32,062 nt of DNA, from positions 1 through 32,062 of the forward strand of contig CACYUQ010000002.1 in NCBI GenBank assembly GCA_902777615.1, written 5' to 3'. Within the stretch, counting starts at the first letter, position 1. Every line of letters begins with the position of its first letter. Position numbers and translations under genes: made by a program. Positions 1 to 6,097 of the stretch are shown in pieces. The notes below the pieces were generated by a model that did no database searches, had not been told where the DNA came from, and was given only the letters and a program-made list of their open reading frames with translations. The stretch is from an uncultured Selenomonadaceae bacterium (GTDB lineage Bacteria > Bacillota > Negativicutes > Selenomonadales > Selenomonadaceae).

Positions 1-60
1 TCCAGTAAGACTGGTAAGCACAGCAGGACACAGCATTACCAATCACCTAATATTAGGCGC
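1..60. other. Left edge of window, no gene assigned
   Basis: No coding region can be supported here. The stretch holds small inverted repeats: CCAGT/ACTGG at 2-14, GGTAA/TTACC at 13-40, and the 12-bp palindrome CCTAATATTAGG at 46-57. It lies directly before a terminator hairpin and could be the tail of an element or gene that extends off the left edge. Confidence 0.3.
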
Positions 61-63
61 CAT

Positions 64-97
64 AAAAAAGCCCCCGCTTTTGCGGGGGTCTTTTTTT
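64..97 (-). terminator. Bidirectional rho-independent terminator
   Basis: A 7-bp stem (CCCCCGC at 71-77, GCGGGGG at 82-88) with a 4-nt loop has an A-run on the left and a T-run on the right, so it can work both ways. On the minus strand it ends the ComK-like gene, whose stop codon touches it. Confidence 0.85.
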
Positions 98-650
98 ATG
101 GCTTTATTCTTCTCAGTACCGCTTCTTCTTCCTCCCGCACCAGTTCGGAGCAGATGTGGCGCGCCTCGCGGATATGCGCGAGGGTCGTCTTTTCGCTCCA
201 GAGCACCGGCAGCTCCGAGCCTCCGACCAGCGCGATAATCGCGGGCTTTTCTGCTCCGTCGACCGACATCCGCCGCTTTCGTTTCACGCGATCCGCATCG
301 TCGGCTTTGTGCCGGAACGTGCCGCGCGCGACGGCGGCGACGTTGACATGCGCCATCGTGCCGTCGCCTTCGACACGCGGGCGCCGGGTCTTGACCGGCA
401 CGAGCACGAGGTCGGCGGAAGCGGCGATCGGGTTGTTCAGCGTGCGGTGCGTGTAGCGCCGTGCCCAGCGGCGCAAGAGCGTCACGTCCTTGCAGCGGCG
501 CCGGGCGAGGCTTTGGAGCGTCGAGCGCATCGTGCGGCGATAGACCAGCTCCGTGCCGTTGGTCAGCAGGATGCGCGTCACGTCGCCTTCGCAGGTGTAC
601 GCCGGGAGCAGCGCGGCAATCTCGGCGTCTTTCGGGAGATTCTTTTCCAT
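96..650 (-). CDS. ComK-like transcription factor (remote match)
   Basis: The 184-aa basic protein resembles the ComK competence regulator family in layout. An N-terminal beta-rich part contains LLTNGTELVYRRT. An aromatic/basic stretch with RRWARRYTHR (about residues 60-69) parallels the CRFFGSSYAGR region of Bacillus ComK. It is followed by NPIAASADLVLVPV (73-86), which parallels the family's PP-x-n-FLFPT segment, and by ELPVLWSEKTTL near residue 150, which parallels the late ELPISYNSFENQ region. Family length is usually 160-195 aa. The ATG at 650 follows AGAAAGGA at a good distance, and a consensus promoter lies about 100 nt upstream. The neighbour across the divergent region is a sigma factor, which is suggestive for competence control. 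The assignment rests on visual similarity; a phage-derived regulator is the alternative. Confidence 0.5.
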   Translation of the reverse strand: MEKNLPKDAEIAALLPAYTCEGDVTRILLTNGTELVYRRTMRSTLQSLARRRCKDVTLLRRWARRYTHRTLNNPIAASADLVLVPVKTRRPRVEGDGTMAHVNVAAVARGTFRHKADDADRVKRKRRMSVDGAEKPAIIALVGGSELPVLWSEKTTLAHIREARHICSELVREEEEAVLRRIKP

Positions 651-756
651 TTTGTTTTCGTCCTTTCTAGGTTCTTTTTATTTTTCGTTTCCGCAAGAAA
701 GGAAGGAGCGCGCGAAACGGGGCTGTGTCCCTCGCGCTGGCCACAAACACAACCAC

Positions 757-785
757 AGTATAGAATATTTGTTCCTATTTGTCAA
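757..785 (-). promoter_or_regulatory. Sigma-A promoter of the ComK-like gene
   Basis: On the minus strand TTGACA (780-785) is followed after exactly 17 nt by TATACT (757-762). The predicted transcript starts near 750 and has a leader of about 100 nt. GAACAAA occurs twice in minus orientation, within the spacer and just upstream of the -35, and could be regulator half-sites. Confidence 0.8.
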
Positions 786-889
786 TAAACACAAATTTTT
801 GTTCGGCGTTCCTTTTGTCGAGTGAGGCGTCGCTCGTTTTTTGCGTGGCGGACGAAAAAATGGCAGACTGACGCTGCGCAAATTTGAAA

Positions 890-907
890 CGAGGAACCGG
901 TTCCTCG
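890..907. promoter_or_regulatory. 18-bp perfect palindrome before the sigma gene
   Basis: CGAGGAACCGGTTCCTCG is a perfect palindrome ending only a few bases before the AAAGGTGAGG ribosome site of the sigma-like gene. It could be an operator for a dimeric regulator or, in RNA, a hairpin next to the ribosome site. No convincing plus-strand -35/-10 pair was found upstream of it. Confidence 0.5.
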
Positions 908-923
908 CCGAAAGGTGAGGAAA

Positions 924-1472
924 TTGACACAGGAACATGATATCGAGGCCGCGAAGCGCGGCGACAAGGACGCGATGGCGAAGCTCGTCCGTGAGTACGA
1001 GGGGCTTTGCCGGAAAGCCGCGGGACAGGCGCATTTGGCGCCGCTGGGCGAGGACGCGCTTTCGGCGGCGCGGGAAAGTTTTCTCCGCGCGGTGCGGGAA
1101 TTTGACGGCGGGCGTGGCGTACCGTTCCCCGGCTTCGCGAAAGCGAAGGTCTACGGCGATCTGTACACCTTGTTCAAAAAATCACGGCGTCAATGGCAGC
1201 GCGAGGTGTTGCCGGAGGGCGCGGAGGAAGGCAGCGTGTTCGACGAAGTGCCGGACCGGCGGGACGAGATAGGCAGGATGGAAGCGGATGACGCGTTCCG
1301 CGCCATGCTCGCACCGCTGGCCGAAAAGCCGCGCCGCCTGCTGACAATGCTCTACGCGAACGGTCTGACACAAAAAGAAGCCGCCGCCCGCCTGGGCATG
1401 ACCCAGCAGACGGCGGCGGTGGTAAAGGCAAGAGCACTGAAAACGCTGCGAAAAACAGCGCACGTTGCTTGA
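924..1472 (+). CDS. Sigma-70 family RNA polymerase sigma factor (small, SigH/ECF-like)
   Basis: The protein of about 182 aa has a two-domain sigma layout. The N-terminal helical part (AKRGDKDAMAKLVREYEGL, then VPFPGFAKAKVYGDLYTLFKK) fits region 2. The C-terminal part has a region 4 helix-turn-helix, LTQKEAAARLGMTQQTAAVV, followed by a basic helix. No anti-sigma gene is adjacent. A GTG at 915 would extend the frame, but it lacks a spaced ribosome site. The TTG at 924 sits behind AAAGGTGAGG, so I place the start there. The gene ends in a clean terminator. Position next to a ComK-like gene suggests a ComX/SigH-type competence role, and position before an amidase suggests a phage-type late sigma; neither is proven. 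Confidence 0.75.
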   Translation: MTQEHDIEAAKRGDKDAMAKLVREYEGLCRKAAGQAHLAPLGEDALSAARESFLRAVREFDGGRGVPFPGFAKAKVYGDLYTLFKKSRRQWQREVLPEGAEEGSVFDEVPDRRDEIGRMEADDAFRAMLAPLAEKPRRLLTMLYANGLTQKEAAARLGMTQQTAAVVKARALKTLRKTAHVA

Positions 1473-1473
1473 C

Positions 1474-1505
1474 AAAAAAACCGCCCCTTCACGGGGCGGC
1501 TTTTT
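1474..1505 (+). terminator. Bidirectional terminator between convergent genes
   Basis: Stem CCGCCCC (1481-1487)/GGGGCGG (1493-1499) with loop TTCAC, preceded by an A-run and followed by a T-run. It can end both the sigma gene and the convergent amidase gene. Confidence 0.88.
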
Positions 1506-1514
1506 GTTGCTCGA

Positions 1515-2009
1515 TTATTGTTCACAATACCAGATCGCTTTTCCGATGATCTCGTCCATCCTCTCGTAGAGCGCGTCTCCGGGGCAGGCGGTCGCCATCA
1601 GGTCGCGGTGGCCGACGATGTGCGTTCGATCCGGCTCGACGCCGAAGGTTGCGGAGAGCATTGCCAGCAGCATCGCGGTGGACTCGATTTGCGCCGCGGT
1701 TGGCTCTTCCTCGCAGAAATTTCCGCAGAGCGCGACGCCAAGGCTTTGCGCGTTGACGCCTTCCGCATGCGCGCCGACGGCGAAGGCCGGGCGTCCCTCT
1801 TCTATCGTTCCGTCTTTTCGGATCAGGTAATGATAGCCGATACCGGACCAGCCGAGCCGCCGATGCATCGCGTCAATCTGCGCGGCGTCCGGGTCCTCGC
1901 CCGCTGCGCCCCCTGTGTGGTGCAGCACGACAAGGTTTGTTTTGGTCCTCGCGAGCAGACGGCCCGAAGGAAAGAACAGGCTGTGGTTTGTAATTTGGAT
2001 TGGTTCCAT
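1515..2009 (-). CDS. N-acetylmuramoyl-L-alanine amidase (PGRP/Amidase_2 fold)
   Basis: This 164-aa zinc amidase should cut the amide bond between MurNAc and L-Ala in peptidoglycan. The expected motifs are present: VVLHHTGG (zinc histidine at 30 or 31), GYHYLI at 58-63 and VGHRDLMATACPGD with the other zinc ligands H134 and C142. It consists of the catalytic domain only, with no signal peptide and no wall-binding module, as in T7-lysozyme-like phage endolysins. The frame is open to 2186, but the ATG at 2009 is preceded by AAAGGAGATGATC, a nearly complete anti-16S match, and starts just before the conserved domain; the extension only translates a hairpin repeat. The 54-aa membrane protein upstream could be its export partner. 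Confidence 0.88.
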   Translation of the reverse strand: MEPIQITNHSLFFPSGRLLARTKTNLVVLHHTGGAAGEDPDAAQIDAMHRRLGWSGIGYHYLIRKDGTIEEGRPAFAVGAHAEGVNAQSLGVALCGNFCEEEPTAAQIESTAMLLAMLSATFGVEPDRTHIVGHRDLMATACPGDALYERMDEIIGKAIWYCEQ

Positions 2010-2042
2010 AGAATGATCATCTCCTTTTGCAACATTATTTCC

Positions 2043-2118
2043 TTGAAGGGGCGTTGCCCCTTCAAACATCCCCACAAAGGGGACTACGTCCCCTTCTGGA
2101 TCCCCCGAAGGGCCCTGC
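2043..2118. repeat. Tandem hairpin repeat in the amidase leader
   Basis: Two near-adjacent perfect hairpins are present: TTGAAGGGGC/GCCCCTTCAA (2043-2065, 3-nt loop) and AAGGGGAC/GTCCCCTT (2077-2095, 3-nt loop). A GGCCC-rich dyad follows. There is no T-run, so this does not look like a plain terminator; it resembles palindromic intergenic repeats. It occupies most of the gap between the 54-aa gene and the amidase. Confidence 0.6.
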
Positions 2119-2223
2119 GGGGCCGATATGCCGCGGTTCTGTAACGTTATGCTTACTTCAACGTTTTCAAAGCCCGCGCTCCACATACTGGTTTGTTGGA
2201 CATCTAGCCATTTTTGCGTGTCT

Positions 2224-2388
2224 TTAAGGTCTCCGGCCCGCGATCTTCACGCCGCCGAGATAGCCGAGCAGGCCGCTGGCGATGCTCATTGAAAGTTCCT
2301 GCTGCTCGAACAGGATCGTCATGATCAGCCCTGCGCCCAACGCGCTTGCTACAAGAATATCGGCGAAGTTGACTCTATCCACTTGCAT
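2224..2388 (-). CDS. 54-aa membrane protein, possible holin-like
   Basis: This short gene encodes a 54-aa protein beginning MQVDRVNFADILVASALG. A hydrophobic segment covers about residues 11-27, a second, weaker small-residue-rich one (IASGLLGYLGG) covers 36-46, and the tail is basic (KIAGRRP). The ATG at 2388 is preceded by GGGGGTGA at 7 nt. It lies on the same strand just upstream of an amidase without signal peptide. A small membrane protein plus endolysin is the usual phage lysis layout, so a holin-like or accessory role is plausible but inferred only from context. No clear promoter was found upstream. Confidence 0.6.
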   Translation of the reverse strand: MQVDRVNFADILVASALGAGLIMTILFEQQELSMSIASGLLGYLGGVKIAGRRP

Positions 2389-2490
2389 CTTGCTTCACCC
2401 CCTTTCGGCGTTTAACATGACGAATGGGAGGAAAAACACGACGCGCGGCAAAATTTTTAATAAATTTTTGGACAAAAAAATAAATCCCTA

Positions 2491-2518
2491 TTGACAAGAT
2501 AGGAATTTGTGGTATGCT
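2491..2518 (+). promoter_or_regulatory. Promoter of metY
   Basis: TTGACA (2491-2496) is followed after 16 nt by TATGCT (2513-2518). The -35 sits inside an inverted repeat CCTAT...ATAGG (2488-2503), and further AATAGG/ATAGG copies lie in the leader, so a repressor site (for example of the cysteine-responsive Rrf2 type) is possible. The leader is about 50 nt, too short for a SAM riboswitch or T-box. Confidence 0.75.
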
Positions 2519-2574
2519 ATTAACCAATCCATAGGAAAATCTGATAAGAAATCAAAAAATAGGGGGAAATTATT

Positions 2575-3870
2575 ATGGCAAAGGAAAGACAGTACAAATT
2601 TGAGACGCTTCAGCTCCATGTCGGACAGGAGCAGGCCGACCCGGTCACGGATTCGCGGGCAGTGCCGATTTACCAGACGACTTCGTACGTGTTCCACGAT
2701 TTCCAGCACGCAGCGGATCGCTTCGGCCTGCGCGACGCGGGCAACATTTACGGGCGCCTGACGAACCCGACGCAGGACGTGCTGGAGCGTCGCCTGGCGG
2801 CTCTCGAAGGCGGCTCGGCGGCTCTGGCGGTGGCATCCGGCGCGTCGGCGGTGACCTACACGGTGCAGGCTCTCGCGAAGAAAGGCCAGCACGTTGTCGC
2901 GGCGAACACGCTGTACGGTGGAACGTACAACCTGTTCGAGCACACGCTGCCGGACTACGGCATCGACACGACCTTCGTGGACCCGGAGGGCGGCGCGAAA
3001 GCCTTTGAAGCGGCCATCAAGGACAACACACAGCTGATTTACATCGAATCCATCGGCAACCCGAACGCGAACCTGATCGACATCGCGGCGGTGGCCGAGG
3101 TCGCGCACAAGCACAAAATCCCGGTGGTCGTCGACAGCACCTTCGCGACGCCGTACCAGCTCCGCCCCTTCGAGTACGGTGCGGACATCGTCATCCACTC
3201 GGCGACGAAGTTCATCGGCGGTCACGGCACGACGCTGGGCGGCGTGATCATCGAGAGCGGCAAGTTCGACTGGGCGAAGTCGGGCCGCTTCCCGTGGCTG
3301 GTCGAGCCGAACGACAGCTACCACGGCGTGAAATTCTACGAGGCACTCGGCCCGGCGGCGTTCGTCACGTTCATCCGCGCGACGCTGCTCCGCGACACCG
3401 GCGCGGCCATCTCGCCCTTTAACGCTTTCCTGCTGCTGCAGGGCGTCGAGACCCTGTCGCTGCGCGTCGAGCGCCACGTCGAGAACGCGCTGAAAGTCGT
3501 CGAGTTCCTCGAAAAGAACCCGAACGTCGTGAAGGTCAACCATCCGTCGGTTGCAACCCACCCGGACCACAAGCTCTACAAGAAATACTGCCCGAACGGC
3601 GGCGCGACGATTTTCACCTTCGAGATCAAGGGCGGCGCGAAGGCGGCGGAGAAATTCATCAACCAGCTGAAAATCTTCTCGCTGCTGGCGAACGTCGCCG
3701 ACGTCAAGTCGCTGGTCATCCATCCGGCGTCCACGACCCACTCCCAGATGACGGAAAAGGAGCTCTTGGAGAGCGGCATCACACCGGGCACCATCCGCCT
3801 CTCCATCGGCACCGAGCACATCGACGACCTGATCTGGGATCTGGAGCAGGCCTTCAAAGCCGTGAAATAA
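2575..3870 (+). CDS. metY: O-acetylhomoserine sulfhydrylase (aminocarboxypropyltransferase)
   Basis: This 431-aa PLP enzyme of the Cys/Met metabolism family (family length about 425-435) makes homocysteine from O-acetylhomoserine and sulfide, feeding methionine synthesis. Visible features are the substrate-loop YGRLTNPT near residue 60, ASGASAVTY near 88, VVDSTFATPY before the active site, and the PLP lysine K212 in HSATKFIGGHGTTLGG. The C-terminal LVIHPASTTHSQMTEKE and GTIRLSIGTEHIDD are typical of MetY rather than shorter gamma-synthases. The ATG at 2575 follows a GGGGGAAA ribosome site. A small secreted-protein gene follows after 22 nt with no terminator between. OAH versus OSH specificity cannot be fixed by eye, but the length favours OAH. 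Confidence 0.93.
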   Translation: MAKERQYKFETLQLHVGQEQADPVTDSRAVPIYQTTSYVFHDFQHAADRFGLRDAGNIYGRLTNPTQDVLERRLAALEGGSAALAVASGASAVTYTVQALAKKGQHVVAANTLYGGTYNLFEHTLPDYGIDTTFVDPEGGAKAFEAAIKDNTQLIYIESIGNPNANLIDIAAVAEVAHKHKIPVVVDSTFATPYQLRPFEYGADIVIHSATKFIGGHGTTLGGVIIESGKFDWAKSGRFPWLVEPNDSYHGVKFYEALGPAAFVTFIRATLLRDTGAAISPFNAFLLLQGVETLSLRVERHVENALKVVEFLEKNPNVVKVNHPSVATHPDHKLYKKYCPNGGATIFTFEIKGGAKAAEKFINQLKIFSLLANVADVKSLVIHPASTTHSQMTEKELLESGITPGTIRLSIGTEHIDDLIWDLEQAFKAVK

Positions 3871-3892
3871 AATCTTTACAAGGATGTTGAAC

Positions 3893-4075
3893 ATGAAGAA
3901 AATGATACTGACAACCTTGGCGGCAATGGTGATAGCGACGTCGGCAACGGCGCTGGCTGCGCCGGTATGCGGAGGAGACAATCCGCAGGAATATGCAACC
4001 TATCCGGAAGCGCTCCATGCTTGCTGCTGCGGCGGCGAGACCCGCGACGAGCGCGGGAACGCTTCCAAGAACTAA
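3893..4075 (+). CDS. 60-aa Cys-rich secreted peptide
   Basis: The 60-aa product begins MKKMILTTLAAMVIATSA and has a clear signal peptide, with likely cleavage after ALA near residue 23. The mature peptide of about 37 residues has four cysteines: one in PVCGGDN and three consecutive in HACCCGGE. AAGGA lies 8 nt before the ATG at 3893; an in-frame ATG at 3884 overlaps that ribosome site and is less likely. It sits 22 nt behind metY and is probably cotranscribed. Family not recognised. A metal- or thiol-binding role is only a guess from the cysteines and the sulfur-gene neighbour. Confidence 0.65.
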   Translation: MKKMILTTLAAMVIATSATALAAPVCGGDNPQEYATYPEALHACCCGGETRDERGNASKN

Positions 4076-4100
4076 GTGGTTTTATCAATCCAAAATCTAA

Positions 4101-4256
4101 GCGCTCCCCTATGGGGAGGAGCGAAATGTGCCAGTGGCACATTTCGGTCGAAGCCAGTGGGTGAGGTGGTCGCCGAAACGATGTAACACCTCATCCGTCG
4201 CGCTTCGCGCGCCATTCGACAGTCCACTGGACTGTCTCGCCCCAGAGGGGAAGGCA
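4101..4256. repeat. Hairpin-rich intergenic repeat element
   Basis: A non-coding block is built from successive inverted repeats: CTCCCC/GGGGAG (4104-4118), CGAAATGTGCC/GGCACATTTCG (4122-4146, perfect 11-bp arms), TGAGGTG/CACCTCA (4162-4193), GACAGTCCA/TGGACTGTC (4218-4236, perfect) and CCCC/GGGG (4240-4250). The CACCTCATCCGTC...CCCCAGAGGGGAAGGC part resembles a dispersed intergenic repeat commonly seen in gut Firmicutes genomes. No ORF of note is inside. Confidence 0.65.
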
Positions 4257-4267
4257 AAATCAGACAT

Positions 4268-4301
4268 AAAAAATGCACCCGCGATTGCGGGTGCATTTTT
4301 T
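4268..4301 (-). terminator. Strong bidirectional terminator
   Basis: A 9-bp stem TGCACCCGC (4274-4282)/GCGGGTGCA (4287-4295) with loop GATT is flanked by an A6 run on the left and a T6 run on the right. It ends the minus-strand 451-aa gene and can also end the metY transcript. Confidence 0.9.
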
Positions 4302-4309
4302 GTTCTCGT

Positions 4310-5665
4310 TTAATATCCGACCGAGATGGCCCAGCCGTCTCCGACTTCGCGGTAATAGACGCGCTCGTTCGGGAACTCGATGTTGGCCTCGTCCTCGACC
4401 CGGTGGCTCTCGAAAATGTGGTAGATGCCGTTTTCATCGGGGAACGGCGACTTGAAACGCATCGCCTTTTTGCCCATCTCGTTTTGCAGGAACTGCTTCG
4501 CCATGCGCATCGCCATTTCCTGGGTCGCGTCCGAGGCTGCCGAGCCTGCGGCTGCCGCGTGCGGCTTCGTGTTCATCCGCGTGATGCGGCGGCGGCTCTC
4601 GTGCTGGACCGCACTGTATATCTGTTCCTTTTCCCGGTTGTAAGTCTCGCAGAGGGACTTGATGCCGCCCTCACCCATCTGCCCGGAAATCGTGCAGCTC
4701 ACGACCTCTTCCGTCAGGCTGGCCAAGAGCTTGTCGTCGAGGGCCTCCAGCGCTTCCTTCAACGTCAGGTCTTCGCGAATCTCCCAGGGCCAGACGATAT
4801 TTTCCGTCGTGGTCTGCACCGCGTAGCCCTCAGGCACGGTCATATCAATCAAGTGCTCGTCCTCCCCGTCGTCCTCCGGCTCCGCCGCTTCCACGCGGAC
4901 AGTAGACACCTTACGGATTTTTTCCAGCTTCGCACGGGTCATTTTCGCCAGCGGCTGATCCGAGATGAACCGCTTGTGCCAAAGCGACTTTTTCGGTACC
5001 GGCGGCGCGGGCTCGGCCTCGACGACCGGCTCGGGAACCATCGGCGCCGCCTCGATCATCGGCTCGGGAATCGCCGCCGTTTCCACTTCGATGATCGGTT
5101 CGACGACAGGCTCGACGTCAGCTTCGGGGGACGGTGTTTCCGTCACCGCCTCAATCTTGGGTTCAGACGTCAGATCGATGGGCTGAACGACGATTTCCGC
5201 TTCGGCGACAGGTTCCGGCTTTGTGAAAAGCGGTGACTCCGTCTCGACGACAGGATCCGGCTCCGTAAACATCAGCGGTGCCGTTTCTATGACAGTCTCC
5301 GCGAAAACCGGCGGTTCCGGTTCCTCGAAAACGGGCTTCGTTTCCTCGAAGATGGCCGCCGTCTGCTCGATGATGGTATCGGCGGGGTCAAAGGATGTAC
5401 GGACCGAAAAAACGGAAATATTTTCCGACGTCTCCAGCGGCGTCGTTTCGCGCGGCGGCGAGAAAAACGGCGCGCCGAAGCCGAGCAACGTGTCGGCATA
5501 CGCGAAATCGTCAAGCTGGGAAATCACGTCGTCCACAGAGATGCCCGTTTCCCCCGCGAGCTCGTGAAGGTCGAGCAGCGAGCACTCAGGCGGACGCGCT
5601 TCCCGGGGCTTTCGGAAAAAAAGCGCGCCGCCGTGAGAAACGCAATTGCTGACTGCAACAAGCAT
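4310..5665 (-). CDS. Unrecognised 451-aa protein with acidic Pro/Glu/Val linker
   Basis: I do not recognise this family. Three parts can be seen. Residues 1-75 are a small N-terminal region (ECSLLDLHELAGETGISVDDVISQ could be a short helical fold). Residues 80-228 are a low-complexity acidic linker of degenerate EPVVE/EPEP/ETA repeats. A basic segment (KKSLWHKRF, KMTRAKLEKIRKV) is followed by a folded C-terminal region of about 180 aa (EGYAVQTTTENIVWPWEI to the end). No signal peptide or membrane segment is obvious. The ATG at 5665 follows GAAAGGTAG at 8 nt. It has its own consensus promoter and terminator, so it is a single-gene unit. The linker suggests a scaffold or tether between two domains, but the function is unknown. 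Confidence 0.75.
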   Translation of the reverse strand: MLVAVSNCVSHGGALFFRKPREARPPECSLLDLHELAGETGISVDDVISQLDDFAYADTLLGFGAPFFSPPRETTPLETSENISVFSVRTSFDPADTIIEQTAAIFEETKPVFEEPEPPVFAETVIETAPLMFTEPDPVVETESPLFTKPEPVAEAEIVVQPIDLTSEPKIEAVTETPSPEADVEPVVEPIIEVETAAIPEPMIEAAPMVPEPVVEAEPAPPVPKKSLWHKRFISDQPLAKMTRAKLEKIRKVSTVRVEAAEPEDDGEDEHLIDMTVPEGYAVQTTTENIVWPWEIREDLTLKEALEALDDKLLASLTEEVVSCTISGQMGEGGIKSLCETYNREKEQIYSAVQHESRRRITRMNTKPHAAAAGSAASDATQEMAMRMAKQFLQNEMGKKAMRFKSPFPDENGIYHIFESHRVEDEANIEFPNERVYYREVGDGWAISVGY

Positions 5666-5683
5666 TTTCGTATCTACCTTTCA

Positions 5684-5705
5684 ATATATTGTGTATCCGC
5701 ATACA
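5684..5705. promoter_or_regulatory. Inverted repeat downstream of the 451-aa gene promoter
   Basis: TATTGT and ACAATA are arranged as perfect 6-bp inverted arms around a 10-nt centre, lying between the -10 (5720-5725) and the start codon (5665). The position suits a repressor site or leader structure. Confidence 0.4.
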
Positions 5706-5719
5706 ATAAACCACTAGAA

Positions 5720-5748
5720 ATTATACCAGAAAGGCGAGGAAGTGTCAA
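5720..5748 (-). promoter_or_regulatory. Consensus sigma-A promoter of the 451-aa gene
   Basis: On the minus strand TTGACA (5743-5748), a 17-nt spacer ending TGG, and TATAAT (5720-5725). This is a full consensus promoter with an extended -10, so strong expression is expected. Confidence 0.88.
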
Positions 5749-5800
5749 AACGCCCCCTTTGTCCCATGCCGCGCGAAACGGATTATCGGGGTGCGGCTGT

Positions 5801-5883
5801 ACCATTCGCGAAGGAAATTTATTTCGCGAATGGCAATCTTATTTCGTGAATGGTAAATTTTCGCCGCGAATGCACTTCGCGAA
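5801..5883. repeat. Cluster of TTCGCGAA palindromes
   Basis: TTCGCGAA occurs at 5805-5812, 5823-5830 and 5876-5883, with the variant TTCGTGAA at 5843-5850 and a partial CCGCGAATG near 5864. The first two form an inverted repeat, CCATTCGCGAA/TTCGCGAATGG. Several copies are about 18-20 bp apart. It lies in the 432-bp divergent gap between the 451-aa gene and the chemoreceptor remnant, upstream of the latter's promoter. Confidence 0.6.
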
Positions 5884-5963
5884 GGAAATTTTCGCCGTAA
5901 ACGTAATAAAATTTTAAAAAATATTCATTTTTTTCGGCGCGAAAGGCGTTTGTACCCAAATTA

Positions 5964-5992
5964 TTGACTTTTAGTCCTATCTTTAATAACAT
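5964..5992 (+). promoter_or_regulatory. Candidate promoter of the chemoreceptor remnant
   Basis: TTGACT (5964-5969), a 17-nt spacer and TAACAT (5987-5992). The rest of the 5666-6097 gap holds the minus-strand promoter and the TTCGCGAA cluster; I saw no gene in it. Confidence 0.5.
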
Positions 5993-6097
5993 GGCAGGGA
6001 ATGGAAACGGCATCTCCCCTCGACGGCTCCGCTTTCCGGCGCGTACAGAGGTTTATATAATTGGGAATTTTTGCAATATGTAAGGAGTTGTGCAAGT

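Noticed and set aside
2010-2186. N-terminal extension of the amidase
   Set aside because: It translates a palindromic hairpin repeat. A near-perfect ribosome site marks the ATG at 2009.
2519-2574. SAM riboswitch or T-box before metY
   Set aside because: The leader between the predicted start of transcription and the ATG is about 50 nt, without the required helices.
2488-3981. 497-aa open frame antisense to metY
   Set aside because: It is an Arg/Val/Asp-rich mirror of a GC-rich real gene with no family motifs. The plus-strand protein has complete MetY motifs.
5801-5883. Replication origin (iterons or DnaA boxes)
   Set aside because: The TTCGCGAA copies do not match DnaA boxes (TTATCCACA type), and no dnaA, dnaN or rep gene is adjacent.
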